A stretch of 35,602 bases of DNA from Ameyamaea chiangmaiensis (lineage in GTDB: Bacteria > Pseudomonadota > Alphaproteobacteria > Acetobacterales > Acetobacteraceae), in the NCBI RefSeq assembly GCF_013376175.1, contig NZ_JABXXR010000019.1:1-35602 (forward strand). Reading direction: 5' to 3'. The translations under genes were made by a program, and so were the position numbers. Positions 9,659 through 18,208 of this stretch are shown piece by piece. The notes beneath the pieces were generated by a model that had not been told where the DNA came from, did no database searches, and was given only the letters and a program-made list of their open reading frames with translations. Within the stretch, counting starts at the first letter, position 1, and every line of letters begins with the position of its first letter.

Positions 9659-10537
9659 ATGCCTGCTTCGTCCCGCCCTCCCCTGACGTCATCCGATACG
9701 CCGGCGCGCCGGGTCCTGGTGTTCGATTCGGGGATCGGGGGGCTGGGGATTCAGCGCTGCCTGCGATCGGCGCTGCCGTCGGGAACGCGGATCGACTATC
9801 TGGCCGACACCGCGCTATTTCCCTATGGGGAGCAACCCGACGCGCCCCTGATCGACCGGATCGTGACCCTGATCGACGATGCCGTTCGTGGGCTGCGGCC
9901 GGAGATCGTCGTGATCGCCTGCAACACGGCCAGCACCCTCGCGCTCGATGCATTACGGGCGCGCATTCCCGTGCCATTTGTAGGTTGTGTTCCGCCGATC
10001 CGGTGGGCTGCCCGACTGAGCCGCACGCGCACACTGGGACTTCTGGCGACCCGGGCGACGGTTCGTCGTCCCTATGTGACTATGCTCCGCGAGACCTATG
10101 CCCCTGACTGTGCGCTGATCGCGCATGGTGCCCCAGGTCTGGCGGGTCTGGCGGAACAGGCGTTTCGCGGACTTCCGGTGGATCAGGCCGCGATTGCCGA
10201 TGAGGTCGCACCGCTTTTCCGGCAGGACGGCGGCAACGCCATCGACGTGGTCGGAATCGGGTGCACGCACTACACCTTCGTACTCGACCAGATCAGGGCG
10301 GCTTCACCGCCCGGAGTCACATGGCTCGACCCGGCGGGGGCCGTTGCTCGACAGGCCGCACTGTGCCTTGCCTCATTGCCCGAAACGCCCCAGCCCGACG
10401 TCCGGCGGGACGAGGCATATTTTACCGCGTTGCCCGCCGACGGCGATCGCCTGATCGGAGCCCTCGACGTATTCGGGTATGCCGCGATCCGTCAGTTTGA
10501 TGACGTCCACCCCCCGGCGGTCAGCGCGCGCGGCTGA
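9659..10537 (+). CDS. murI: Glutamate racemase
   Basis: The cofactor-independent racemase makes D-glutamate for peptidoglycan. Motifs are FDSGIGGL (Asp23-Ser24), the first catalytic Cys88 in IACNTAST and the second catalytic Cys202 with His204 in GIGCTHYTF. The segment between, PFVGCVPPIRWA, differs somewhat from the more usual GVVPAIK form. The size of 292 residues is normal. No clear ribosome-binding site precedes ATG 9659, so coupling from pyrE is possible. Its last 17 bases overlap the 3' end of the convergent polyprenyl synthase gene. Confidence 0.95.
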   Translation: MPASSRPPLTSSDTPARRVLVFDSGIGGLGIQRCLRSALPSGTRIDYLADTALFPYGEQPDAPLIDRIVTLIDDAVRGLRPEIVVIACNTASTLALDALRARIPVPFVGCVPPIRWAARLSRTRTLGLLATRATVRRPYVTMLRETYAPDCALIAHGAPGLAGLAEQAFRGLPVDQAAIADEVAPLFRQDGGNAIDVVGIGCTHYTFVLDQIRAASPPGVTWLDPAGAVARQAALCLASLPETPQPDVRRDEAYFTALPADGDRLIGALDVFGYAAIRQFDDVHPPAVSARG

Positions 10538-11582
10538 CCGTGTAGGACGCGGTTTCGAGAAGGATGTCCCGCAGCCGACTGGGGGGGAAGATCGACAGCG
10601 CTGCCTTGGCGGCGTCGGCATATTCAGTGGCACGCGCCAATGTGATGGCGATCGCGTCCGTGTCCCGGATCAGCGCGAAGGCGTGGTCGAGATCCGCCTC
10701 GGTTTGCTGATTGTCCTCGATCACCCGCCGCCAGAACGTCCGGTCTTCTTCCGAACCCGCGGCAAAGGCGGTCAGCACCGGCAGCGTGATCTTGCCTTCG
10801 CGGAAGTCGTCGCCAACCGTCTTACCGAGCGTCGCCTGATCGGCGGCGTAGTCCAGGGCGTCGTCGACCAGCTGAAAAGCCATGCCGAGATTAGTGCCGA
10901 AGTTACCCAGGGCCTCCTCTTCGGCGTCCGGACGATCGGCCACGACGGCACCGACGCGACAGGCCGCCGCGAACAGGGCGGCCGTCTTGCCGTGAATGAC
11001 ATCGAGATATTGCGCGACCGATGTCGAGAGGTCGTTCTGCGTCGCCATCTGCAGCACCTCCCCTTCGGCGATCGTCGCCGAGGCGGACGACAGGATCGCC
11101 ATCACTTTCAGCGAGCCATCGGCCGTCATCAACTGGAACGAGCGCGCGAACAGGAAGTCACCGACCAGAACGGAGGCCTTGTTTCCAAACACCGCATTGG
11201 CGCTGGCCAGACCGCGCCGAAGCTGGCTTTCGTCGACAACGTCGTCATGCAGCAGAGTCGCGGTGTGGATGAACTCCACACACGCGGCCAGCCCGACATG
11301 ACGCTGGTGATCGGCATCAGAGGGATAGCCGCACAGGCGTGCCGCAGCCAGCGTCAGCAGCGGTCGCAGGCGCTTGCCTCCGGCGGCCACGAGGTGCGCG
11401 GCAAGCTGCGGGATCAACGGTACCGGGCTGTCCATCCGTTCGACGATCGCGCGGTTGCATGCCTGCATGTCGTCGTGCAGATAGTCGGACAAGGCGTGCA
11501 GAGCGCTTTCGCCTTCCACAACCGGGACCGACGTCGAGCGGTGGTCCTGCCCTTCCCCCGGCGTTATGCCGCGATCGGACAT
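10521..11582 (-). CDS. ispB: All-trans polyprenyl (octa-/decaprenyl) diphosphate synthase
   Basis: This enzyme elongates farnesyl diphosphate with isopentenyl diphosphate to make the ubiquinone side chain. Both aspartate-rich motifs are present: LLHDDVVDE (FARM; Asp113, Asp114, Asp117) and FQLVDDALDYA (SARM; Asp239, Asp240, Asp243), along with GGKRLRP (68-74). Chain length cannot be read reliably, although a long-chain product is expected in this family. ATG 11582 is chosen because MSDRG begins the usual N-terminal tail. A TTG at 11600 with GGGAGAA upstream, or ATG 11627, would extend it slightly. It diverges from a TrmN6-like methyltransferase, an arrangement often seen in alphaproteobacteria. 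Confidence 0.93.
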   Translation of the reverse strand: MSDRGITPGEGQDHRSTSVPVVEGESALHALSDYLHDDMQACNRAIVERMDSPVPLIPQLAAHLVAAGGKRLRPLLTLAAARLCGYPSDADHQRHVGLAACVEFIHTATLLHDDVVDESQLRRGLASANAVFGNKASVLVGDFLFARSFQLMTADGSLKVMAILSSASATIAEGEVLQMATQNDLSTSVAQYLDVIHGKTAALFAAACRVGAVVADRPDAEEEALGNFGTNLGMAFQLVDDALDYAADQATLGKTVGDDFREGKITLPVLTAFAAGSEEDRTFWRRVIEDNQQTEADLDHAFALIRDTDAIAITLARATEYADAAKAALSIFPPSRLRDILLETASYTVSRAR

Positions 11583-11706
11583 GCTGACGGCAATACCCAA
11601 CGATGTTCTCCCGGTTCCATGGCGCACGCTTGCATGACCATATGAGCGGGGCCGGATGGACGGTCAAGCCGCCCCGGGCCGTGATCTGGTACACGGCAGC
11701 CTCTCC

Positions 11707-12516
11707 ATGACCGAGCGGTCACCGATCCCTTCCCCGTCCTGCCAGTCTCTGTCCGGCGACGAATCGGGGCCACCCTGCACGTCAGGCACCCTGCTGAACG
11801 GCCGTGTGCGCTACGCACAGTTCGCCCATGGGCATCGCACGGGTATCGAGCCGGTGCTGCTGGCCGCGTCCGTTCCGGCCCGGGTCGGGGAGACGGTTCT
11901 CGAAGCCGGATGTGGGGCGGCGGCTGGCCTTTTGTGTCTGGGCTGGCGTGTTCCCGGTGTAATGGGCGTGGGAGTGGAGTATGACCCGGCCACGGCGTCG
12001 TTGGCACGTGCCAATCTGACAGCCAATCCGTTCCGCGGGTTGAGGCTTGTGTGTGCCGACGTGCGCGATCCGGCACTGGCGGATCTGGCGAGTCTACCGT
12101 CCGGCCGCGTGGACCATGCCTTCGCCAATCCTCCCTGGCATCGGGCGGGTTCTAGCGTGCCGCCCGAAGCGCGACGCCAGCTGGCACGTACCCAGGTGGC
12201 CGGCAATGATATCCGAAACTGGGTGGGGGCGATGGGTCGCCTGCTGCGCGCGAAGGGAACGCTGACGCTGGCCGTGCCCGCGGCCTGCGTCGACCAGGCG
12301 ATCATCGCGTTCGGACAGGCCCATATCGGCAGCGTCACGCTGATGCCGCTGTGGCCGCGCGACGGTCAGGCCGCGCGCCTTGTTCTTGTGCGTGGGCGCA
12401 AGGACGGACGCGGCGACTGCCAGCTGCTGTCCGGGCTTGTCCTGCATTGTACGGACGGAAGTTTCACCTCCGCTGTGGAGGCCATCCTGCGCGACGGCGC
12501 ACCGCTCCTGTTTTGA
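11707..12516 (+). CDS. TrmN6-like class I SAM-dependent methyltransferase
   Basis: The protein resembles TrmN6/YfiC, which methylates A37 of tRNA-Val, and more broadly the N6-adenine methyltransferases. It has the SAM-binding motif VLEAGCGAAAG (from about residue 64) and the base-methylating NPPW motif (141-144), preceded by GGRVRYAQ-like sequence (NGRVRYAQFAHGHRTG) that is typical of this group. ATG 11707 gives 269 residues; ATG 11656 would add 17. It diverges from the polyprenyl synthase gene and converges with nrdB. Class and chemistry are secure; the exact tRNA substrate is inference. Confidence 0.85.
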   Translation: MTERSPIPSPSCQSLSGDESGPPCTSGTLLNGRVRYAQFAHGHRTGIEPVLLAASVPARVGETVLEAGCGAAAGLLCLGWRVPGVMGVGVEYDPATASLARANLTANPFRGLRLVCADVRDPALADLASLPSGRVDHAFANPPWHRAGSSVPPEARRQLARTQVAGNDIRNWVGAMGRLLRAKGTLTLAVPAACVDQAIIAFGQAHIGSVTLMPLWPRDGQAARLVLVRGRKDGRGDCQLLSGLVLHCTDGSFTSAVEAILRDGAPLLF

Positions 12517-12537
12517 GGAGGGCGCGCCAGATCGACG

Positions 12538-13566
12538 TTACTGGAAGACGCTTTCCTCGAAGGCTTCTTCCCAGGTGCCCGCGGTCGAGGCGCGGCTGTA
12601 TTCCGTCGAGCGGTTTTCGAAGAAATTGGCATGCTCCACGGCGTTGAGCATTTCATCAAGCCACGGCAGCGGGTTGTTCGTCGTGTTAAAAAGCGGGTCG
12701 AGGCCTAGCTGGGTCAGACGGCGATCGGCGATAAAGCGGATGTAGGATTTCACCTGGTCGGCATCGAGGCCTTCGACGGCGCCCATTTCGAAAGCCAGAT
12801 CGATAAACGCGTCCTCGTGTTCGACGATGATGGAGCAGGCCTCGGTGATTTCGTTGCGCAGCCGATCGGTCCAGATCTCGGGATTTTCACGCACGAAGAC
12901 ACGGAACAGACGGATGATCGACAGGCAGTGCAGAGTTTCGTCACGCACCGACCATGACACGATCTGCCCCATGCCCTTCAGCTTGTTGAAGCGGGGGAAG
13001 TTCAGGAGGATCGCGAAGGACGCGAACAACTGAAGGCCTTCGGTAAAGGCGCCGAAAGCGGCCAGCGTCTTGGCGATCTCGTGTTTGTTGTCGACCGAGA
13101 AAGCCTGCATGTAGTCGTATTTGTCCTTCATCTCCTTGTATTTGAGGAAGGCCGAATACTCCGCCTCGGGCATGCCGATCGTGTCGAGCAGATGGCTGTA
13201 GGCGGCGATATGGATGGTCTCGATATTGGAAAACGCCGACAGCATCATCAGCACTTCCGTCGGTTTGAAGACCTGACTGTAGTGCTTCATATAACAGTTG
13301 TTCACTTCGACATCCGACTGGGTGAAGAAGCGGAAGATCTGGGTCACCAGATGCTGCTCACCTGGCGTCAGGCTTCGGTGCCAGTCCTTGACGTCGTCGG
13401 CCAGCGGCACTTCTTCGGGCAGCCAGTGTACGCGCTGCTGGGTCAGCCACGCGTCGTAGGCCCAGGGGTAGCGGAACGGCTTGTAGACCGGATTGGACGT
13501 CAGAAGGTTGTGCTCGGCGTTGAGGGCCTGGGCAGCGATATCGCTTGGACGGGGGGCATCGCTCAT
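12538..13566 (-). CDS. nrdB: Class I ribonucleotide reductase, beta subunit
   Basis: NrdB carries the diiron-tyrosyl radical cofactor that initiates ribonucleotide reduction in NrdA. All expected ligands are present by alignment to E. coli numbering: Asp85, Glu116 and His119 (SNIETIH), radical Tyr123, Glu176, Glu210 and His213 (RDETLH). The C-terminal tail EEAFEESVFQ is of the type that docks on the alpha subunit. There is no N-terminal ATP-cone. ATG 13566 has GGAG nine bases upstream; an in-frame TTG at 13578 overlaps that site and is unlikely. It lies about 134 bases downstream of nrdA on the same strand; that gap contains small GC-rich hairpins. Confidence 0.96.
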   Translation of the reverse strand: MSDAPRPSDIAAQALNAEHNLLTSNPVYKPFRYPWAYDAWLTQQRVHWLPEEVPLADDVKDWHRSLTPGEQHLVTQIFRFFTQSDVEVNNCYMKHYSQVFKPTEVLMMLSAFSNIETIHIAAYSHLLDTIGMPEAEYSAFLKYKEMKDKYDYMQAFSVDNKHEIAKTLAAFGAFTEGLQLFASFAILLNFPRFNKLKGMGQIVSWSVRDETLHCLSIIRLFRVFVRENPEIWTDRLRNEITEACSIIVEHEDAFIDLAFEMGAVEGLDADQVKSYIRFIADRRLTQLGLDPLFNTTNNPLPWLDEMLNAVEHANFFENRSTEYSRASTAGTWEEAFEESVFQ

Positions 13567-13700
13567 GGCGGGCTCCAAAAAAACTGGGTTTGACGTCGAA
13601 AGCCGCGCCCCAGGAGGCGCGGAATTATCGGACGGCTCCGAACCGGAGCGCGTGTTTTAGTCCGTGGACGAGGCTGCGTGGCGGACGCGGCCCCAAGAGA

Positions 13701-15659
13701 TCACTGACAGGCCAGGCACTCATCGTAGGTTGTGCCGGATGACGCCGGCTTGTCGGCTACAATAGGCATCGGTCCATCGTTGGTTTCGTCCATGACGTCG
13801 CTTTTGATGGCGAGGGTCGAGACGGCATCGGCGCGCTGGATCGACAGGGAACGGCAGTAATAGAGCGATTTCACGCCCCGTTTCCACGCCATATAGTGGA
13901 TCTGGTGCAAGTCGCGTTTGTGCACGTCAGCCGGCAGGAACAGGTTGATCGACTGCGCCTGGCAGATGAACGGCGCCCGATCGGCGGCGTGTTCGACAAC
14001 CCAGCGCTGGTCGAGCTCGAACGCGGTCTTGAACACGTCCTTCTCCTGCTGGCTTAGGAATTCCAGGTGTTGGACGCTGCCCTTATTCAGGGTGATCGAG
14101 GACCAAACCTCGTCATTGTCCTGCCCCTTGGTGGCCAGAAGCTTCTGCAGATGACGGTTTCGGACGGTAAACGATCCGGAGAGCGTCTTCTGAAGGAAAA
14201 CATTCGCGGAAATCGGCTCGATACCCGGGCTGGCGTTACCCGCGATGATCGAGATTGACGCGGTGGGCGCGATGGCGAGCTTATTGGAAAAGCGCTCATG
14301 CACGCCGTATTCCGCCGCATCTGGGCACGGCCCGCGCAGGTCGGCCAGCGTGCGTGACGCGGCATTGGCCTGTTCGCGGATATGTTTGAAGATCCGGCGG
14401 TTCCAGACTTTGGCGATCACGCTTTCAAACGGAATGTCTCGTGCCTGCAGAAAGCTGTGGAACCCCATCACGCCGAGCCCGACGGAGCGTTCGCGTGCGG
14501 CCGCGTATTTCGCGCGCTCCATGTCGTCTGGGGCGCGGTCGATGAAATCCTGCAGCACGTTATCGAGGAAGAGCATCACGTCCTCGATAAACTGCGGATC
14601 ATCCTTCCACTCGTCCCAGGTTTCGAGATTAAGCGAAGACAGGCAGCAGACCGCCGTGCGCTGGCGCCCGTGATGATCGATCCCGGTCGGCAGGGTGATT
14701 TCCGCGCACAGGTTGGACGTCTTGACCTCGAGCCCCGCCAGCTTGTGATGGTCGGGACGCGCGTTGTTCACGTGGTCGGAATAGATGATGTAGGGCTCGC
14801 CCTGCTCCATGCGGGCCGTCAGGATACGAATCCACAAGGAGCGTGCCGACACCTTGCGGATGTGCGAGCCATCCTTGGGCGAAAGCAGCGCCCACTCCGC
14901 GTCCTCGGCGACGGCCCGCATGAACGCATCGGAGATCAGGACGCCATGGTGAAGGTTCAGCGCCTTGCGATTCGGATCGCCGCCGGTCGGGCGGCGCATT
15001 TCGACGAACTCCTCGACCTCGGGGTGCCAGACGGGCAGATAGACGGCCGCGGACCCGCGACGGAGGGACCCCTGGCTGATGGCCAGCGTCAGGCTGTCCA
15101 TCACGCGGATGAACGGGATGACACCGGATGTCTTGCCGTTGCGTCCGACATTTTCGCCGATGGAACGCAGATTGCCCCAGTAGGACCCGATTCCGCCCCC
15201 CTTGGACGCCAGCCAGACGTTTTCGTTCCACAGGCCGACGATACCCTGAAGGGAGTCATCGGCTTCATTGAGGAAGCAGGAAATCGGCAGTCCGCGCGTC
15301 GTGCCGCCGTTGGACAGCACCGGCGTTGCCGGCATGAACCAGTGGCGCGAGATATAGTCGTAGAGACGCTGGGCGTGCGCTGGATCGGCGCCATAGTAGG
15401 ATGCAACGCGCCCGAACAGGTCCTGATAGCTTTCCCCGGGCAACAGGTACCGGTTATCCAGCGTCGCCCGGCCGAAATCGGTCAGAAGCGCGTCGCGGCT
15501 GCGCGTGACTCGAACGGGATGATGGCCGGGGAGCTGCACGACATCGTCAAACATGTCGGCCGTACCGTGATTGGCCTGCTCTTCGGTCAGGCCATCGACC
15601 GGACCGGCCACATGAGAAGGCGCCTCAGTCATCTCGATCGTGTTTTCGATGAAACTCAT
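13701..15659 (-). CDS. nrdA: Class I ribonucleotide reductase, alpha subunit, lacking an ATP-cone
   Basis: The catalytic subunit makes dNDPs from NDPs. In 652 residues it has the radical site N-x-C-x-E (Asn316, Cys318, Glu320 in NLCAE), active-site Cys128 (PISCFLN), a redox partner at Cys338 or Cys339, and the C-terminal shuttle pair CLACQ (Cys648, Cys651). It is about 110 residues shorter than E. coli NrdA. The catalytic domain begins almost at the N-terminus, and I see no ATP-cone, so overall activity feedback by dATP through that domain is unlikely. ATG 15659 follows GGAGAACGCGG; an open frame runs further upstream but crosses the NrdR boxes. The nrdB gene follows. Confidence 0.95.
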   Translation of the reverse strand: MSFIENTIEMTEAPSHVAGPVDGLTEEQANHGTADMFDDVVQLPGHHPVRVTRSRDALLTDFGRATLDNRYLLPGESYQDLFGRVASYYGADPAHAQRLYDYISRHWFMPATPVLSNGGTTRGLPISCFLNEADDSLQGIVGLWNENVWLASKGGGIGSYWGNLRSIGENVGRNGKTSGVIPFIRVMDSLTLAISQGSLRRGSAAVYLPVWHPEVEEFVEMRRPTGGDPNRKALNLHHGVLISDAFMRAVAEDAEWALLSPKDGSHIRKVSARSLWIRILTARMEQGEPYIIYSDHVNNARPDHHKLAGLEVKTSNLCAEITLPTGIDHHGRQRTAVCCLSSLNLETWDEWKDDPQFIEDVMLFLDNVLQDFIDRAPDDMERAKYAAARERSVGLGVMGFHSFLQARDIPFESVIAKVWNRRIFKHIREQANAASRTLADLRGPCPDAAEYGVHERFSNKLAIAPTASISIIAGNASPGIEPISANVFLQKTLSGSFTVRNRHLQKLLATKGQDNDEVWSSITLNKGSVQHLEFLSQQEKDVFKTAFELDQRWVVEHAADRAPFICQAQSINLFLPADVHKRDLHQIHYMAWKRGVKSLYYCRSLSIQRADAVSTLAIKSDVMDETNDGPMPIVADKPASSGTTYDECLACQ

Positions 15660-15717
15660 CCGCGTTCTCCGTGTCTGACGGTGGCCTGACACGCTGAAGA
15701 CGCGGCCAGCAAAGAAG

Positions 15718-15764
15718 ACACTATATATCGTTGTTTGAGTGCCAGAACCTACCAGATATCGAGG
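15718..15764. promoter_or_regulatory. Tandem NrdR boxes upstream of nrdA
   Basis: Box 1 (15718-15733, ACACTATATATCGTTG) agrees with the NrdR consensus at 13 of 16 positions. Box 2 (15749-15764) is weaker but keeps the core C-A-ATAT-G positions. The starts are 31 bases apart, the three-helical-turn spacing typical of NrdR operators. They lie about 60-105 bases upstream of the nrdA start, as expected for repression by NrdR. Confidence 0.8.
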
Positions 15765-15901
15765 GGATGACGTCAAGAGCACTGCGTGTGGAGCAGCCCG
15801 CGCTCTTCCGTCGTCAACCGAATTTTTTTTGCCGCGGCCAATTTTTTGTCACTGTGACTTCGGCGCACGTCAGGCCGGAGCCGTGTGGTGCGGTACATGG
15901 G

Positions 15902-15926
15902 AAAGGGGTGCCATAGCACCCCTTCA
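15902..15926 (-). terminator. Hairpin after Cys-repeat mini-protein gene
   Basis: AAGGGGTGC and GCACCCCTT form a perfect 9-bp stem with a short loop just past the stop of the leftward small gene. On the minus strand it is followed by TTCCC, so the U-tract is poor, but position and stem strength support a terminator. Confidence 0.6.
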
Positions 15927-15936
15927 CGCGCTGCGC

Positions 15937-16125
15937 TCAGGACGGCGCGCCGGCATCGCACTTTGTGAACCTGCCCTTTGCATCACGGCAGGGGGCTGGC
16001 TTGGGACACTTGATGAACTTGCCCTTGGCATCCCGGCACGGCGTGGCCGCGGAGACGGGAGCGGCACCTGCCAGCACGACGCTGAGCGACAATGCGGCCG
16101 CCATCATCTTTAGAACTGTCTTCAT
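15937..16125 (-). CDS. Secreted mini-protein with two PCRDAKG-x-F-x-KC repeats
   Basis: This 62-residue product has a good Sec signal peptide (MKTVLKMM, a hydrophobic stretch, then PVSA-A cleavage near residue 26). The mature part of about 35 residues is almost only two copies of a 12-residue unit, PCRDAKGKFIKC and PCRDAKGRFTKC, with Cys at 30, 40, 46 and 56. Each unit could close one disulfide in the periplasm. AGGGAG precedes the ATG at good spacing, so the gene is real despite its size. It lies about 80 bases downstream of the ATP-grasp gene on the same strand. Function is unknown; similar short Cys-Arg-Asp-Ala-Lys-Gly units occur in other proteobacterial small exported proteins as far as I recall. 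Confidence 0.75.
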   Translation of the reverse strand: MKTVLKMMAAALSLSVVLAGAAPVSAATPCRDAKGKFIKCPKPAPCRDAKGRFTKCDAGAPS

Positions 16126-16205
16126 ATCTTACACTCCCTGGGACCACCCGGAACGCGCTCCGATGGCGGTTGCCCGGCGAGCATGACAGCGTCATGTCCC
16201 CGAAT

Positions 16206-17423
16206 TCAACCGTCGTCGAGAGCGCGGCCTTTCGCCGACCCGCTTTTGGCAGAGCGTGCGGCGACGAGGGTCGATACGGCGTCGCGAATGCGCCTGATAG
16301 CCGGGGACTTGTAGGGATAGACGGCGGGCGAATCGTGGTCATGAACCAGCATCCCGGTCTCGACCTCGAACAGCGCCAGCCGGCCATCGGCGATACGCCC
16401 GAAATCCAGACCAAAATAGTCGAGGCCGACACGTTCGGCGATGCGTTCAAGGGCGCGCATGGCCTGCGGGCCAAGAGTTTGCGGCATGTCGCCGAGAAAC
16501 GCAGCCTCTTCGCGCCGTCGGTCGGGATGACAGTCCATCGCGGCATTGTAGTACCAGATGGCCCAGTCATCGTGGATCGCGAGGTGAACCGGGTATGGTC
16601 GCCGATTGACGAAGACAATCCGATATTTTCGAAACAAGCCGTCCGCGCCCCGGCAATCGACGAACCGGGTCGCCTGTCGCGGTCCCGGCGGCCCGAGGGA
16701 CCCGTCCGACACCAGACTGTCGAACTCCGTGTGAGATCGAACCAGCGCCAGCCCCTGCCCTGCATGGGAGTCGGACGGGCGGACGAGACACGGATAGAGC
16801 GAGTCTGCGGGACGTGCATCGGCGGCGATCGAACATGTCGTGGGCACGACCAGCCCATCGATACCCGCGAGCAGACGGGCGCTGCCCGTCCGGGACAGGC
16901 GGGCGATCCGCGCGCCGTCGTTGATGACCGGCTTTCCCAGATGACGCGCGACGCGATCGGCCAGACTCAGCGCGTCGCGATGAGTCGCGCATTCGGCGAT
17001 GCTGATCCACACTGCCTCGGCACCATCGATAATGGTGCGTACGTCGGCCAGCCGATCCGGCGTATCGGGACGTATCCACAGGGTGTGGACCGCGACGTCA
17101 GGCTCAAGAAGGCGGGAGAGCGGCGTATTGGCCTGAAGATCGCCCGGCGCGGCCAGAGACAGGACCGACGGGCGTACGTCGGATGAGACGGCCTTACCGC
17201 CGCTGAATTGTAACGGATACAGGTCGATCGCGCGGTCCAGATGACGCCGGGCCTGATCGGGCTGGTTGCATATCAGGTCCAGTTCCCACAGCACGTAGAG
17301 GGACTGGGCCGCCGCCACGGCGCCCCCCGGTTCCTGCGCGACAGCATCGAGAAGGGCCTCCCGCGCGGCGATCAGCGCATGCGGGACGTCCTGGGCCGGG
17401 GTATCAACTGGGGCAATGCTCAT
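16206..17423 (-). CDS. TPR-like/ATP-grasp domain protein
   Basis: The 405-residue protein has an N-terminal helical repeat region (about 15-75, TPR-like with QARRHLDRAIDLYP), a middle domain, and a C-terminal ATP-grasp fold. In the latter, LVRPSDSHAGQGLALV (213-228) looks like the glycine-rich ATP loop and GLDFGRIADGRLALFEVE (338-355) carries metal ligands Asp340 and Glu353. The usual Asn two residues after that Glu is Glu355 here. ATP-grasp enzymes ligate carboxylates to amines or thiols; the substrate is unknown. It is the third gene of a minus-strand group after YggT and DUF1330, and precedes the Cys-repeat mini-protein gene. Confidence 0.78.
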   Translation of the reverse strand: MSIAPVDTPAQDVPHALIAAREALLDAVAQEPGGAVAAAQSLYVLWELDLICNQPDQARRHLDRAIDLYPLQFSGGKAVSSDVRPSVLSLAAPGDLQANTPLSRLLEPDVAVHTLWIRPDTPDRLADVRTIIDGAEAVWISIAECATHRDALSLADRVARHLGKPVINDGARIARLSRTGSARLLAGIDGLVVPTTCSIAADARPADSLYPCLVRPSDSHAGQGLALVRSHTEFDSLVSDGSLGPPGPRQATRFVDCRGADGLFRKYRIVFVNRRPYPVHLAIHDDWAIWYYNAAMDCHPDRRREEAAFLGDMPQTLGPQAMRALERIAERVGLDYFGLDFGRIADGRLALFEVETGMLVHDHDSPAVYPYKSPAIRRIRDAVSTLVAARSAKSGSAKGRALDDG

Positions 17424-17474
17424 GCCCTTCAGGATGGGGCGAGGCGGTTAACACACCCTGAAGGGCATGCTGTG

Positions 17475-17762
17475 TCACACGCCCTGCACGAGCACCACGT
17501 TGTATTTCGCCGCCTTGAACCGATGCTGCACCGCGTCCTGATAGGCGGGGCTGTTGTACCAGGTTCGCGCGGCCTCCATGGTTGGAAACTGCAGGATGAC
17601 GGTGCCGTCGTTCGGATCACCCTCGAGCACCTCCTGCTCCCCGTAGACCGCCAGCGGCGTTACGGGATGACCTTCGAACGTTGCGCCGACCTTGCTGCTG
17701 TAGAGATCGAACTCCTTGGGATCGTTGAGCGCTTCGCGGCAGAAGACGATGAATGCGGGCAT
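17475..17762 (-). CDS. DUF1330 family protein
   Basis: This 95-residue protein has the ferredoxin-like alpha/beta-barrel pattern of DUF1330: an opening MPAFIVFCREALNDPKEFDLY strand and helix, GHPVTPLAVYGEQEVLEG, then VILQFPTMEAARTWYNSPAYQDA. Members are small dimeric proteins with no settled function. It lies between YggT and the ATP-grasp gene, with short gaps, so it is probably co-transcribed with them. Confidence 0.88.
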   Translation of the reverse strand: MPAFIVFCREALNDPKEFDLYSSKVGATFEGHPVTPLAVYGEQEVLEGDPNDGTVILQFPTMEAARTWYNSPAYQDAVQHRFKAAKYNVVLVQGV

Positions 17763-17793
17763 GGTCTCATTCCTTGTGTGGCATGAAAGGGCG

Positions 17794-18099
17794 TCAGAAG
17801 CTGACGCGTGGTCCGATTACAAGCCAGATGTAGAGTCTGACGACCAGCGGTACGACAACATACTGGATCAGCAACAGAAGCACGATGGGGCTGATGTCGA
17901 CATTGCCGAATCGGGGCAGGATATTCCGGATCGGCGTCAGCACGGGCTCCGTCATCCGCGCGAGGAACCGACCGATCTGGAACACGATCGGCGAACGGCC
18001 GTCGAGTGTCCCGAAGGCGTAGAGAAAGCTGAACACGCAGTAGAGGATGACGATCCACTTATAGAACGTGATCAGTGTCAGAATGAGCGAGAGCAACAC
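17794..18099 (-). CDS. YggT family membrane protein
   Basis: The product of about 101 residues has two hydrophobic segments (ILTLITFYKWIVILYCVFSFLY and PIVLLLLIQYVVVPLVVRLYIWLV) joined by the conserved RMTEPVLTPIRNILP loop of YggT proteins, inner-membrane proteins linked in various bacteria to cell division or osmotic tolerance. The GTG at 18099 gives the usual length; an open frame extends to 18171 but adds polar residues unlike the family. It is the first gene of the minus-strand group and diverges from tRNA-Ala. Confidence 0.85.
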   Translation of the reverse strand: MLLSLILTLITFYKWIVILYCVFSFLYAFGTLDGRSPIVFQIGRFLARMTEPVLTPIRNILPRFGNVDISPIVLLLLIQYVVVPLVVRLYIWLVIGPRVSF

Positions 18100-18208
18100 G
18101 AGAGGTTTCCCGTTGAGAATGGGAGGGAAACCTACCTCCGTGCCCGTGATCGCACAATATCGGCTTGACACGTCGGCCGGCGGCTTTATGTATCGCTCAC
18201 CGCACGGC

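Noticed and set aside
10479-11645. Plus-strand open frame (388 codons) opposite the polyprenyl synthase gene
   Set aside because: Mirror frame of a gene with both aspartate-rich motifs; composition is typical of shadow frames.
14382-15689. Long plus-strand open frame (435 codons) opposite nrdA
   Set aside because: It is fully antisense to a certain nrdA gene, is Arg/Asp/Val-rich as expected from mirrored GC-rich codons, and has no family resemblance.
16092-17186. Plus-strand frame (364 codons) opposite the ATP-grasp gene
   Set aside because: The minus-strand protein has ATP-grasp motifs and a sound gene context; the plus-strand translation has none.
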